In this document: in pieces, positions 34,135-42,620 of the stretch | Numbering within the stretch: position 1 is the first letter of the stretch | How the letters are laid out: each line of letters begins with the position of its first letter | Assembly (NCBI RefSeq): GCF_020524085.2 | Contig: NZ_CP129016.1 | Coordinates: forward strand, 129,001 to 193,000 | Direction: 5' to 3' | DNA length: 64,000 nucleotides | Source of the DNA: Halobacillus litoralis | Lineage (GTDB): Bacteria > Bacillota > Bacilli > Bacillales > Halobacillaceae | The notes under the pieces: generated by a model | Told to the model about the DNA's origin: nothing | Databases searched by the model: none | What the model saw: only the letters and a program-made list of their open reading frames with translations | Position numbers and translations under genes: made by a program

Positions 34135-34209
34135 TTATTCCTTTCCAATAAAGAGACTAACGCTCGCAATGATCCCTAATAGTAGGTTGATTAAACGATA
34201 TCTTTTCAT
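34135..34209 (-). CDS. 24-residue hydrophobic peptide
   Basis: MKRYRLINLLLGIIASVSLFIGKE, four bases after the stop of the DinB gene, with a weak AAAGGT site. Has the form of a lone membrane helix or signal peptide. May be chance. Confidence 0.25.
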   Translation of the reverse strand: MKRYRLINLLLGIIASVSLFIGKE

Positions 34210-34213
34210 AAAA

Positions 34214-34675
34214 TTAACCTTTCACTACTGGATTTATCCCCCACCATCCGTTTCGTTTTCGGATGGTTACAATCTGTCCGATATGATAAGCGTTATGCAT
34301 GAATAAATTCGACAACGTTTCCGCCCACATTTCAAGCTTTTCTTGACTGCATGATAAGAGTTCTTGTCTAAACATGGTCAGGACCATTTGGTAGTCAGCC
34401 ACTCTGGAATGCCATTGCATTTGGCCGTGATTTTGAAACGTATCATAGTGACGCGGGCGTTCCATGACCTCCTCCCCACGGAATCGGCTTAAATACCGTT
34501 CGTTGTAAAAATAAAGATGATGCACAATTTCCGCTATAGAATGTGATCGATCATCCAGTTTTTCAACCGCTTGTGGTTCTTCCAATTCTCTTACGGCATA
34601 ATTGAAACAGACGAACCAGCTATTTTCATCATGAACGGATCTCAACTGCTCTAATAACACTTCTCTTAACGCCAT
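34214..34675 (-). CDS. DinB-family protein
   Basis: 153 residues, four-helix bundle of the DinB/YfiT superfamily: HSIAEIVHHLYFYNERYLS near 45 (first metal His) and NLFMHNAYHIGQIVTIRK near 123 (paired His of the metal site). Such proteins often are thiol-dependent S-transferases using bacillithiol; the substrate here is unknown. It starts at ATG after a GGAGGTGG-like site and is divergent from the RsbR-type gene. Confidence 0.85.
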   Translation of the reverse strand: MALREVLLEQLRSVHDENSWFVCFNYAVRELEEPQAVEKLDDRSHSIAEIVHHLYFYNERYLSRFRGEEVMERPRHYDTFQNHGQMQWHSRVADYQMVLTMFRQELLSCSQEKLEMWAETLSNLFMHNAYHIGQIVTIRKRNGWWGINPVVKG

Positions 34676-34730
34676 GTTACCACCTCCTCACTTGGATATT
34701 CCCTTTTTTATGAACCTTCAGTCAATCCTA

Positions 34731-34760
34731 TTGGAAAAGAGTAGTTCTACCATTTATAAT
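34731..34760 (+). promoter_or_regulatory. Sigma-A promoter of the RsbR-type gene
   Basis: TTGGAA at 34731-34736, 18-base spacer, TATAAT at 34755-34760. Confidence 0.55.
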
Positions 34761-34826
34761 GGGATTAACTGATGATCCTCTCAACCCACTTAAATTGAGG
34801 CTCATTTGACAGAGAGGGGCTTGCGA

Positions 34827-35663
34827 ATGGAAATGAACCAAGCTTTACATGACTTTCTTTTGCAAAAAGCTGAAGCTTTAACAGAAGAATGGTACAATTC
34901 GTTGAATCAACATGACGTGTCAGGGGTGTATGCAGCTACCGATTCTGCAGTCATTACTCATTTAAAAGCTCAGAACTATGAATTTCACAAATATATGCGC
35001 CAGCTTTTCATTTTGGAGCGTGACGAATTTTTCAACCAAATCAACGGGTGGATTATTAATGTCGGCAGAGATCCGCAGCATTTAAACACACCTACCCACG
35101 AAATCATCCGGGAGTTCATGCGTGTTCGTGAGCAGTATTTGGATTTCATGGAAGAGTTTATCCTCCAACAGGAAACGCCTGTGTCCCGAGACTTGGAAAA
35201 TGAATGGAAACGCTTGTTAATTGAAGTCTTTGATGAAATCATGTTTAAAGTGACAGAAGAAAAATCCAATCAATTGAATAAAAAGATTGATCACCAACGT
35301 ACGGTGATCAATGAATTAAGTTCACCACTTATACAGTTATCCAATGAGCGTGCCCTTCTCCCGCTTGTCGGTAATATTGATACCGAGAGGGCCACAGCTA
35401 TTCTTGAAAACACCTTGAAAAATTGTACGGAAGAGAATGTCGATGTCCTCTATATCGACCTATCTGGTGTATATCTCGTAGACACAATGGTGGCTCAACA
35501 AATCTTTCAATTGATTGATAGTTTACAACTGATCGGTGTGTCATCGACCGTTGTCGGTATACGACCTGAAATTGCTCAGACAGCCGTGCAGCTCGGTGTC
35601 GATTTCAGAAATGTCACGACAACTGCGACACTTTCCCAAGCGATGGCCGGCCAATCATTCTAA
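34827..35663 (+). CDS. RsbR-type stressosome protein with STAS domain
   Basis: 278 residues. A helical N-terminal sensor domain (about 1-140, globin-like in RsbRA) is joined by a helix to a C-terminal STAS domain (about 160-278: SSPLIQLSNERALLPLVGNI, DVLYIDLSGVYLVDTMVAQQ). The Thr residues in the GNIDTERA and VDTMVAQ regions are at or near the RsbT phosphorylation sites of RsbR proteins. RsbR paralogues form the stressosome with RsbS and pass environmental stress to sigma-B. No rsbS/rsbT nearby, so it is an orphan paralogue such as RsbRB-RD. Start ATG follows GAGAGGGG. Confidence 0.87.
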   Translation: MEMNQALHDFLLQKAEALTEEWYNSLNQHDVSGVYAATDSAVITHLKAQNYEFHKYMRQLFILERDEFFNQINGWIINVGRDPQHLNTPTHEIIREFMRVREQYLDFMEEFILQQETPVSRDLENEWKRLLIEVFDEIMFKVTEEKSNQLNKKIDHQRTVINELSSPLIQLSNERALLPLVGNIDTERATAILENTLKNCTEENVDVLYIDLSGVYLVDTMVAQQIFQLIDSLQLIGVSSTVVGIRPEIAQTAVQLGVDFRNVTTTATLSQAMAGQSF

Positions 35664-35667
35664 ACGT

Positions 35668-35697
35668 TAGAACCCCCTTATAAGGGGGTTCTATTTT
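35668..35697. terminator. Bidirectional terminator
   Basis: AGAACCCCCTT / AAGGGGGTTCT hairpin between convergent genes, T-rich to the right; the nucleotidyltransferase stop lies within. Confidence 0.8.
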
Positions 35698-36457
35698 TCA
35701 TTACTTCAATCATTCTCTTCAAAAAAGGAATGGTATAAGTTTCATTCCCCCACCATTCTTCAAGCCACTCCAAATGTTTTTCTATCATAACAGCCATGTG
35801 GCCCACAGCCTTATCATGCTGCTCCAATGAGATCCAGCCATACACGTTCTCCATCTCCTGAACGTGAGCAGATGGAAGTGCATGCGGGACAGCCTTCAAA
35901 CCAAGCTGCGCTCGATCCGGTGCGTATTTTTGTAAAAGAACTTTTGCTACATTCAGACCTATATCATTAGCTACCTTTACAGCCCAAAGGTCATTCCCAC
36001 GATCAGCCGCTTTCTTGTATTGCAGGAAGAAGAAAGCAATGTCATCGACCGCATATAAAAAGTCCTTTTCAGATAAATAGAGATTCTGATGAGATTCATG
36101 TTTTTCCATACGTTGTTCCGGATCATAGAGAACACGGAAAAAATCTTTATGTACGAGCGTTTCCTCAGTAACTGTAAAAAGATCGACATGCAGTAAATTT
36201 TCATATACAGCAATGATTTGAGGAGCGATAATGAAAATGTCATCGAAAAAAATGATGGGTTGATAGCTTTCGAGATGCTTTTGTCTATTTTTCAAAAAAG
36301 CATCCATGTCCACCTCATCGACCAGCACATACAAATCCACATCCGAGTGCTCGTCTTCCTCCCCGCGCCCCATCGAACCCTTTAGAAACACAGCCTTCAC
36401 GCGTTCATCTTCTTTCAAGCTTTCCTTTATCTTTTCTACTGCATCTCTTTGTCTCAT
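35678..36457 (-). CDS. Nucleotidyltransferase domain protein
   Basis: 259 residues. N-terminal Pol-beta-type nucleotidyltransferase: FLKGSMGRGEEDEHSDVDLY near 24-43 (GS motif and two metal Asp), followed by a helical C-terminal half as in small-molecule adenylyltransferases (kanamycin/lincosamide type). The target is unknown; resistance should not be assumed. Start MRQRDAV after AGGAGGGG. It is transcribed away from the NERD gene. Confidence 0.82.
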   Translation of the reverse strand: MRQRDAVEKIKESLKEDERVKAVFLKGSMGRGEEDEHSDVDLYVLVDEVDMDAFLKNRQKHLESYQPIIFFDDIFIIAPQIIAVYENLLHVDLFTVTEETLVHKDFFRVLYDPEQRMEKHESHQNLYLSEKDFLYAVDDIAFFFLQYKKAADRGNDLWAVKVANDIGLNVAKVLLQKYAPDRAQLGLKAVPHALPSAHVQEMENVYGWISLEQHDKAVGHMAVMIEKHLEWLEEWWGNETYTIPFLKRMIEVMKNRTPL

Positions 36458-36528
36458 CCAACCCCTCCTATAAATAAAGATTACATCATCATATAATAGA
36501 ATGAATTTTTTGTAAAAGGAGTCAAAAC

Positions 36529-37482
36529 ATGTCTCGAGAAAAATCACTAGAGCTTTTAAAGCTTGAATCTCTTCTTAATAGGATTTCCACCCACCATCCT
36601 CTCAGAGAGGAAATAGCAAACCGTCTAGGGCGCTTGTCTGCCGGTCGTTTTGGTGAAGCAACAGCTGATCACTACATGCAGTACTTGCCAGGGAGAAGGA
36701 TACAGGATGTCAGGATTCACGATGGGATCCAACCTTTTCAGATAGACACTCTGCTTATTTCTAAGAAATGCTTGGTCATTCTGGAAGTGAAAAACTACAA
36801 AGGGGAACTCCATTTCGATCTTGACCAACGGAAACTCATAAGAACAATAGAAGGAAAAAGCGAAATATTTCAAGATCCCTTTGTACAAATAGAACTGCAG
36901 ACATTTCAGTTGCAACGCTGGCTCAAGAGGTCCGGCTTCCCCTCCATCCCCATCTCCTCTTTCATAGTCATCGCTAACTCCAATGCCTCTCTGAAATTCC
37001 AAGGAGTAGATCTTAGTAAAAGAAAAAGAGTCATGTTCGTGAAACAACTACCGACTCACCTAACAGGATTCATGGAAAGCTTTGAAGGAAAAAATGTGTG
37101 GGCGGACGATCACTTGAATGAATTCTCAACAAGGATTAAATCAGAATATGCCTCCTACGATTCAGATGTCATGAAACAATATGGAATTACTAAAGAACAG
37201 CTCATTTGGGGAGTTCCATGTCCTTACTGTCGTATGCTCGGCATGGCGAGACGGCGTGATCATTGGCTTTGTGAACGGTGTGGATCTAAATCAAAAGATG
37301 CTCATCTACATTTATTGAAAGATCATCAATTGCTGATTGGAGACACGATTACAAATGCAGAATTCAGTGCTTCAACTGGTATCCGATCCGCAAAGGTGGC
37401 TCGTACTCTCCTAAACCAATGTTGCACCCACAACAATCGTCACTCTAAGGCAAGAAAATATACGATAGATTTAGTTAGGTAA
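36529..37482 (+). CDS. NERD-domain nuclease-related protein with zinc ribbon
   Basis: 317 residues. NERD domain at about 37-150: GRFGEATADHYM, QIDTLLISKKCLVILEVKNY with the D...E-x-K arrangement of PD-(D/E)xK nucleases. Central linker, then a C-terminal zinc ribbon with CPYC near 234 and CERCG near 251, and a basic C-terminus. Role unknown; DNA processing is assumed from the fold. AAAGGAG precedes ATG. Its stop codon lies inside the first unit of a 21-bp-period repeat array. Confidence 0.88.
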   Translation: MSREKSLELLKLESLLNRISTHHPLREEIANRLGRLSAGRFGEATADHYMQYLPGRRIQDVRIHDGIQPFQIDTLLISKKCLVILEVKNYKGELHFDLDQRKLIRTIEGKSEIFQDPFVQIELQTFQLQRWLKRSGFPSIPISSFIVIANSNASLKFQGVDLSKRKRVMFVKQLPTHLTGFMESFEGKNVWADDHLNEFSTRIKSEYASYDSDVMKQYGITKEQLIWGVPCPYCRMLGMARRRDHWLCERCGSKSKDAHLHLLKDHQLLIGDTITNAEFSASTGIRSAKVARTLLNQCCTHNNRHSKARKYTIDLVR

Positions 37483-37590
37483 CTTTCAGCAGTCGTTAAG
37501 TCACTTTCCTTACTAGTTAGGTCACTTAAAATTCAGTTAGGGCACTTTGCGATCGCGTTAGGTCACTTTCCCCCACCATTAGGGAACTTT
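37474..37590. repeat. Array of six 13-bp repeats at 20-21 bp spacing
   Basis: Consensus GTTAGGTCACTTT. Units start at 37474, 37495, 37516, 37536, 37557 and 37578 (steps 21, 21, 20, 21, 21), with unrelated 7-8 bp spacers. The regular two-helical-turn phase puts every unit on the same DNA face, as in iterons or multi-site operators. The first unit covers the NERD stop codon, the last is about 20 bp before the terminator of the converging proA. Not coding in any frame and too short for CRISPR. Confidence 0.85.
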
Positions 37591-37611
37591 CCTACCCTCT
37601 TCAAATACAAA

Positions 37612-37643
37612 AAAGAAGGGAAACTCCTGAGAGCTTCCCTTCC
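37612..37643 (-). terminator. Terminator of the proHJA operon
   Basis: On the minus strand GAAGGGAAGCTC.../...TTTCCCTTC hairpin followed by T6. Confidence 0.8.
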
Positions 37644-37654
37644 GCAAAAGAATC

Positions 37655-38914
37655 TTATCTAATTTGGCCGGTACCCTTCATCAAGAACTTCACTGTCGTC
37701 AGTGCAGGGAGTCCCATAGGGCCACGGGCATGCAATTTTTGTGTGGAAATACCGATTTCGGCTCCGAAGCCTAGCGCACCACCGTCAGTGAAACGTGTGG
37801 AGGCATTGTGATAAAGAGCGGCAGCATCTACTAGTGCAAAGAATTTCTGTGCTGATTCTGCATCTTCTGTCACAATCGCTTCTGAGTGTTTCGTTCCGTA
37901 CGTTTCAATGTGTGTGATCGCATCAGTGAAATCGTCCACAGCTTTAACGGCGATGTCTGTGCTCAAGTATTCGCTTGCCCAGTCTTCTTCGCCGGCAAGA
38001 ACAGAGCCTGGGATGATATCCAGGATATACTCATCACCGTGCACAGCAATGTCGTTTTCTTTCAATGCAGCGATAAGCGCATCTTTATTCTCACTCAACC
38101 ACTCTTTGTGAACAACAAGTGTTTCTGCAGCGTTACATACCGCCGGGCGGTCTGTCTTCGCGTTCACGAGAATATTGATTGCTTTTTCAACGTCTGCATG
38201 CTTATCGACATAAATGTGGCAGTTTCCCACACCTGTTTCAAGTACAGGGACCGTTGCGTTCTCAACAACAGCTTGGATTAACTTCCCGCCACCACGAGGG
38301 ATGAGTACGTCGATGTGTTCTTTCATTTTGAACAGTTCATTCGTTGCTGCGCGGTCAGTGGATGCGATGAATTGTACTGCTTCTTTCGGAATCTTCGTTT
38401 CTTCAAGACCACGGTGCATAACTTCTACGATCGCCTGGTTAGAATTAATCGCAGAAGATCCACCTTTCAATACAATCGCATTACCGGATTTCAACGCTAG
38501 ACCTGTTGCATCAACAGTTACGTTCGGACGTGCTTCGTAAATCATACCAATAACACCTAAAGGTACGGTTACCTTTTCAACTTGAAGACCATTTTCAAGC
38601 GTCCAATCCGTCACTACTTGACCTGTTGGATCTTCAAGTTTAGAAACATCGCGTAACCCTTGGGCAAACTCAGCTACACGCTCTTTTGATAGGGAAAGAC
38701 GGTCCATAAACGCATCGGTGAAGCCTTTCTCACGACCATTCGCCAAATCTTTCTCATTGGCAGCTAGAATCGTCTCATAATCACGTTCTAGTACATCGGC
38801 TAAGTGATTAAGCGCCTGGTTCTTTTCTTGTTCGGAAAGAATCATCAATTTTTTGGAAGCTTTCTTCGCTTCAATTGCTTGTGCTTCAACGTTCACATTA
38901 GTTGTTAGTGTCAT
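37655..38914 (-). CDS. proA: Gamma-glutamyl phosphate reductase
   Basis: 419 residues of the ALDH-fold ProA family: GVIGMIYEARPNVTVDATGL near 125-144, LKGGSSAINSN near 150, IPRGGGKLIQ near 210, catalytic Cys in RPAVCNAAETLVVH near 258, and HNASTRFTDGGALGFGAEIG near 370. Reduces gamma-glutamyl phosphate to glutamate semialdehyde with NADPH in proline synthesis. ATG after AAGGAGG. Last gene of the proline operon; in Halobacillus the product pool serves as the main compatible solute at high salt. Confidence 0.95.
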   Translation of the reverse strand: MTLTTNVNVEAQAIEAKKASKKLMILSEQEKNQALNHLADVLERDYETILAANEKDLANGREKGFTDAFMDRLSLSKERVAEFAQGLRDVSKLEDPTGQVVTDWTLENGLQVEKVTVPLGVIGMIYEARPNVTVDATGLALKSGNAIVLKGGSSAINSNQAIVEVMHRGLEETKIPKEAVQFIASTDRAATNELFKMKEHIDVLIPRGGGKLIQAVVENATVPVLETGVGNCHIYVDKHADVEKAINILVNAKTDRPAVCNAAETLVVHKEWLSENKDALIAALKENDIAVHGDEYILDIIPGSVLAGEEDWASEYLSTDIAVKAVDDFTDAITHIETYGTKHSEAIVTEDAESAQKFFALVDAAALYHNASTRFTDGGALGFGAEIGISTQKLHARGPMGLPALTTVKFLMKGTGQIR

Positions 38915-38934
38915 CAAAGACCTCCTTGATTATT

Positions 38935-40065
38935 TTAAACACCTACGGGCAGGGCAACGTCTAAGTGGCAGACAAAATCTTTACGTTCGATTGCTGCTTG
39001 TTCATATGACTCAAGTTCAGGTTCAGTCAGGCTGATCATTTCTTCCATTTCATCTGAAGAATAATTGACAACGCCTAGACCAATCTCATCTCCATCAAGG
39101 TCGTGAATACGCACAACGGCACCTTTTTCAAAACGTCCTTTTACATGGTGAACGTTCATCGGCAGAAGGCTCTTCTTCATTTCAACGATCGATTCTTTTG
39201 CACGATGATCGATAATGACTTCACCTTCTGGTCCAGAATTGAAAGCAATCCACTGCTTCTTCTGATCAAGGTTTTCAGAGTCTGTCGTTGTTTCGAAATA
39301 CGTTCCTGTTGCATTTCCGTACACGGCATCATAAACGATGTTCGGCGTGTTTGCTTTTCCTAAGAAGGAAGAGATGCCGGATGCCATGGAAATCTTGAAT
39401 GCGTCGATCTTGGACTTCATACCGCCTGTGCCGACTGCACTACCTGGATCACCAGCTGCGGCTTCGATTTCTGGGGTGATTTCGTGGACTTTATCAAGTA
39501 GTTTCGCGTCCTCATTTTTTCTAGGGTCTGCATCGTAAAGTCCGTCAATATCGGATAGGATGATTAATTGATCAGCATCCACGAGTCCTGCGACTTTTGC
39601 AGAAAGTGTATCGTTATCACCGAATTTCAGTCGATCGATTGTAATCGTGTCATTTTCGTTAACGATTGGGATAATGCCGCGTTCAAGCAGCACATTAATC
39701 GTATTACGTGCATTGTTGTAGCGGTCTTCATCAGAGAAGTCGCTGCGAGTAATGAGAATTTGAGAACCCATATAACCGTGGGACAGGAAAAGATCGGAAT
39801 AAGATTCCATCAACAATCCTTGGCCAATGGATGCGGCTGCCTGTTTTTCAGGTAGAGAGCTTGGGCGCTCGAGGCAACCTAGTTTGCGATAACCTGCGGC
39901 TACCGCTCCTGAGGATACGAGTAAAACTTCGTGGCCGTCGTCTTTCAGTTGGACGACTTCATCTACTAATTTTTCTAATTTACGGCGGCTGACTTCACCG
40001 TGCATGCTGGTGAGGGAACTACTCCCTATTTTAATAACTACCCTTTTTTTATCTTGACTCAACAT
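38935..40065 (-). CDS. proJ: Glutamate 5-kinase with PUA domain
   Basis: 376 residues: amino-acid-kinase domain (VVIKIGSSSLTS at the start, VSSGAVAAGYRKL near 60, VNENDTITIDRLKFGDNDTL in two pieces near 145-165, GTGGMKSKIDAFKISMASGI near 215) and a C-terminal PUA domain (GEVIIDHRAKES onward). Phosphorylates glutamate for proline synthesis. I start at the ATG after CAGGAG; the next codon TTG is equally placed, and the upstream ATG at 40104 has no site. The name proJ follows the H. halophilus operon and the P5CR-first gene order. Confidence 0.92.
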   Translation of the reverse strand: MLSQDKKRVVIKIGSSSLTSMHGEVSRRKLEKLVDEVVQLKDDGHEVLLVSSGAVAAGYRKLGCLERPSSLPEKQAAASIGQGLLMESYSDLFLSHGYMGSQILITRSDFSDEDRYNNARNTINVLLERGIIPIVNENDTITIDRLKFGDNDTLSAKVAGLVDADQLIILSDIDGLYDADPRKNEDAKLLDKVHEITPEIEAAAGDPGSAVGTGGMKSKIDAFKISMASGISSFLGKANTPNIVYDAVYGNATGTYFETTTDSENLDQKKQWIAFNSGPEGEVIIDHRAKESIVEMKKSLLPMNVHHVKGRFEKGAVVRIHDLDGDEIGLGVVNYSSDEMEEMISLTEPELESYEQAAIERKDFVCHLDVALPVGV

Positions 40066-40104
40066 ATCACTCCTGTTTAACATTTTCGCATCAATTTGCT
40101 TCAT

Positions 40105-40947
40105 TTATTTACTGCCTACAAGTAGTCCTTCTAGTTCTTTACTCAATTCTTTTGAACGACTGGCTGCTCCTCTAATCGCTTCAGAAATAGCGTGGCCTCC
40201 ACCAGCCTCATTTAGAGCGTTAAGCCCTGCAGCTGTTGTACCGTTCGGAGATGTCACATTTTCACGTAGTTCTGTCGGGCTTTCATCACGTTCAAGCATC
40301 ATTTTCGCTGCTCCAAGCAATGTTTGAGCTCCGATTTCACGTAGAGTTTCACGATCCATGCCTTCTGCACGACCCGTTTCTTCAATGTGTTCCATCAAGT
40401 AATAGAAGTAAGCTGGTCCGCTTCCCGCAATCCCTGTAAAGACGTCCATTTTATCTTCTTCAATGACGAAAACTTCGCCAATAGATTTCAATAGTTCTTT
40501 GGCAACAAGTACATTGTTCATATCCGCAAAACGTCCTGGCGTGATGGCTGTCGCAGATTCACGAAGCATACTTGAAGTATTCGGCATGACACGGATGACT
40601 TGCTGTCCTTCATTTAATCGTTCTTCCATATAAGATGTTGAGATTCCCGCAAGTACAGAAACAAGCACTTGGTTTGCTGTCAGTTTATCTTTCAAATCGG
40701 CAAGTACAGCATCAATATCTTTCGGCTTCATCGCCAAAATGAACTGATCGACTTCTGCAAAGTTCAATTCATCTTTTAATACCGTGCGTACGCCGTATTT
40801 ATGATTGATTTTATTTAAACGTTCTTGATTACTTCTATTGGTCACGATGATGTTCTCAGCTGGAATATTACCGGATTCCACCATGCCTGAAATCATCGCT
40901 TCAGCCATTGAGCCTGCACCTAGAAAAGCAATCGTTTGTTTAATCAT
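40105..40947 (-). CDS. proH: Pyrroline-5-carboxylate reductase
   Basis: 280 residues: GAGSMAEAMISGM at 10-22 (NAD(P) loop), LAMKPKDID near 70, VIRVMPNTSSMLRESATAI near 117-135 and GSGPAYFYYLMEHIEE near 162, then the dimerisation helices with VTSPNGTTAAGL. Final step of proline synthesis. First gene of proH-proJ-proA. A sigma-A-like promoter and a cre-like box lie upstream, but an osmostress element cannot be recognised by eye. Confidence 0.94.
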   Translation of the reverse strand: MIKQTIAFLGAGSMAEAMISGMVESGNIPAENIIVTNRSNQERLNKINHKYGVRTVLKDELNFAEVDQFILAMKPKDIDAVLADLKDKLTANQVLVSVLAGISTSYMEERLNEGQQVIRVMPNTSSMLRESATAITPGRFADMNNVLVAKELLKSIGEVFVIEEDKMDVFTGIAGSGPAYFYYLMEHIEETGRAEGMDRETLREIGAQTLLGAAKMMLERDESPTELRENVTSPNGTTAAGLNALNEAGGGHAISEAIRGAASRSKELSKELEGLLVGSK

Positions 40948-41003
40948 ATTGGGTTAATCTCTCCCGTTCGCATTTTTTGTTCGCTTTATTTAAGACGTTT
41001 TTC

Positions 41004-41031
41004 ATCATAACATTGGGCAAATCTTATTCAA
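41004..41031 (-). promoter_or_regulatory. Promoter of proHJA
   Basis: Minus strand: TTGAAT (41026-41031), 16-base spacer, TATGAT (41004-41009), about 57 bases before proH. Confidence 0.6.
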
Positions 41032-41073
41032 GGGGTTTTAGGCAAGTCGGGTCTATATACGCCAATTAGTTAG

Positions 41074-41087
41074 TGTAAACGGTTTCA
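41074..41087. promoter_or_regulatory. cre-like box upstream of proHJA
   Basis: TGTAAACGGTTTCA matches the CcpA operator consensus TGWAANCGNTNWCA at every position. It lies about 43 bases upstream of the proHJA -35, the placement seen at CcpA-activated promoters such as ackA. The rest of the 280-base intergenic region shows nothing further. Confidence 0.6.
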
Positions 41088-41230
41088 TGGAGAGGTATTT
41101 CCAATTCATCGCTTCTCATCGCAAATAATCTCGTCTCAGACATATATTTGCGGGTTTAATTTTCAAGAAAAGCCGGAGAAAGCAAAATTGAGGGAATTAT
41201 CAGACTTTATTTTTCGTAAGAACATATAAA

Positions 41231-41262
41231 AAAACCATCCGTTGAGGATTTCAACAGATGGT
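41231..41262 (-). terminator. Terminator of thioredoxin-like gene
   Basis: Minus strand ACCATCTGTTGA / TCAACGGATGGT hairpin followed by T7. Confidence 0.8.
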
Positions 41263-41591
41263 CATTTTTCATTAATGAAATGATTCAGTTTTGCCAGTTG
41301 CTGGTTTAACTCCCCGATCGGAACAAAGCGGGCTTTGCGGAATAGTTCTTTGCCTTCAGAATAGATCAAAACGGCTGGTACCGTCATGACTGAAAACTCT
41401 CCCGCCACTTGTGGGATTTTATCAGCGTCCACATGTCTGGACACAATTTCAGGATAGTCTTTCAACAAGTTTTCGACTTGAGGAAGCAAACCATGACAAA
41501 CTGAACATCCGGGCCTGGATACATAAACAATCGAAAGCGGATGTTCATGAACAAATCCCTGTAGTTCTTCAATGGTGTTTACGGATTCCAC
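41262..41591 (-). CDS. Thioredoxin-like protein
   Basis: 109 residues of thioredoxin fold with the active-site motif RPGCSVCHGLLP near 28 (CSVC, so both redox cysteines are present) and the cis-Pro motif VMTVPAVLIY near 68. Similar to small YtpP-type thioredoxins of Bacillus. GTG start is placed after AGAGGTGA; an earlier in-frame GTG overlaps that site. Function is probably thiol-disulfide exchange in the cytosol. Confidence 0.82.
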   Translation of the reverse strand: MESVNTIEELQGFVHEHPLSIVYVSRPGCSVCHGLLPQVENLLKDYPEIVSRHVDADKIPQVAGEFSVMTVPAVLIYSEGKELFRKARFVPIGELNQQLAKLNHFINEK

Positions 41592-41648
41592 TTTTCTCAC
41601 CTCTGTTCCATTATATCAAGGAATAGATCAAAATGCCTGCATGGGGAC

Positions 41649-42267
41649 TTAATTCAAACGATCAGGATGAACGTGTTGGTGTTGCTTCGTTTCTACTTCC
41701 TTAAATAAATCTTCAGCAGGAGGTTTCGTTGTCGGTATTTGTGTGGCCTGATTTGGGTTTAACATCTGTTTTAACGAAAGAATTTGTTGGTATAAGTCAT
41801 CGATGTCCTGCTTTGTCGCTGGTCTTTTATGTTCTTTAAACTCATACCCGACCTGCCCGTTTGGTTCCAGGGTCGCCGATTTAAGGTCTGCAATGGAAGT
41901 GACGTTGCTCTGCCGTAACTTCATCTCTAACTGATCGACAGTAAAACGCAGTTTCTTTATATTCTTTTCATTTAACTGCCCATTTTCAATTATGGAAACA
42001 GACCTGCCTGTGAGGAAACGTTCCATGAAATCGAATTTCACCTGGCTGAATTCCATAACCATCAGAGTAAGGACAAGCACCCCCCCCACGCCGAATGTCA
42101 CCCATATATTTTCCCCCCGCCACAGGTTGGATGAGTAAGGAACCGATCGCAATCATAATGACCGTTTGTGATAACGTCATCTGTGATATGGATTTCCGAC
42201 CGGCAATACGAAGAATGATTGTCCCTACAATAATAATGAGAACCGCTTTCCAAATCCAATCCATCAT
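41649..42267 (-). pseudogene. DUF421 membrane protein (YetF type), one frameshift
   Basis: Membrane protein with two to three N-terminal helices (WIWKAVLIIIVGTIILRIAG, TLSQTVIMIAIGSLLIQPVA) and a cytosolic DUF421 domain (RFLTGRSVSIIENGQLNEKN, LRFTVDQLEMKLRQSNVTSI, GQVGYEFKEH). YetF-family proteins are linked to spore germination (YetF, YkjA, 2Duf), which is a possible role. The frame breaks in a G6 run (C6 at about 42112-42117 on the plus strand): with five G the protein reads PVAGENIWVTFGVGG and runs on for a total of 205 residues. Sequence error or one-base insertion. Confidence 0.82.
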
Positions 42268-42325
42268 TGATCACCTCTATTTCGTATGTTCACCTAAATA
42301 AACCAAGATATTCGCAAGGAAAGGA

Positions 42326-42354
42326 TTGCAAAAGGAAATGCTTTCCGCTATAAT
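42326..42354 (+). promoter_or_regulatory. Sigma-A promoter of argS
   Basis: TTGCAA at 42326-42331, 17-base spacer, TATAAT at 42349-42354. Confidence 0.7.
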
Positions 42355-42374
42355 CTTTTCAAATATCGAAATTC

Positions 42375-42600
42375 TAGGAAAAAGAGAGTAGCCACCAGAA
42401 ACAGACCAGCGACTCAGGGGTGGTGGAAGCCTGAGCAGGATTTCAGTAGTGAAACGGACTTTTGAGAAGCTTTCCTGAATGATGGAGTAGGGAAAAGCCG
42501 GGGACGCCCCCGTTAACAACGTCGAGTGGCTGTACGACAGCTATAAGAGTGGTACCGCGAGCACAAACCTCGTCTCTTTTTTAGAGACGAGGTTTTTTTA
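42375..42600 (+). promoter_or_regulatory. T-box leader of argS
   Basis: tRNA-sensing leader. A stem I region begins around GAGAGTAG at 42385. The conserved T-box GAGTGGTACCGCGAGCA stands at 42547-42563 and the terminator ACCTCGTCTCT / AGAGACGAGGT with T7 at 42566-42599. The CGG at 42455-42457 in GAAACGGAC is a plausible Arg specifier codon. Uncharged tRNA-Arg would stabilise the antiterminator and switch on argS. Confidence 0.88.
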
Positions 42601-42620
42601 TTTTTATGGAGGTGTCGTTT

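Noticed and set aside
34091..34306. 71-residue plus-strand frame
   Set aside because: Antisense to the end of the DinB gene, no ribosome-binding site, no recognisable similarity.
37474..37590. Short regular repeats as a CRISPR array
   Set aside because: Repeat 13 bp and spacers 7-8 bp are far below CRISPR sizes, units vary, and no cas gene is near.
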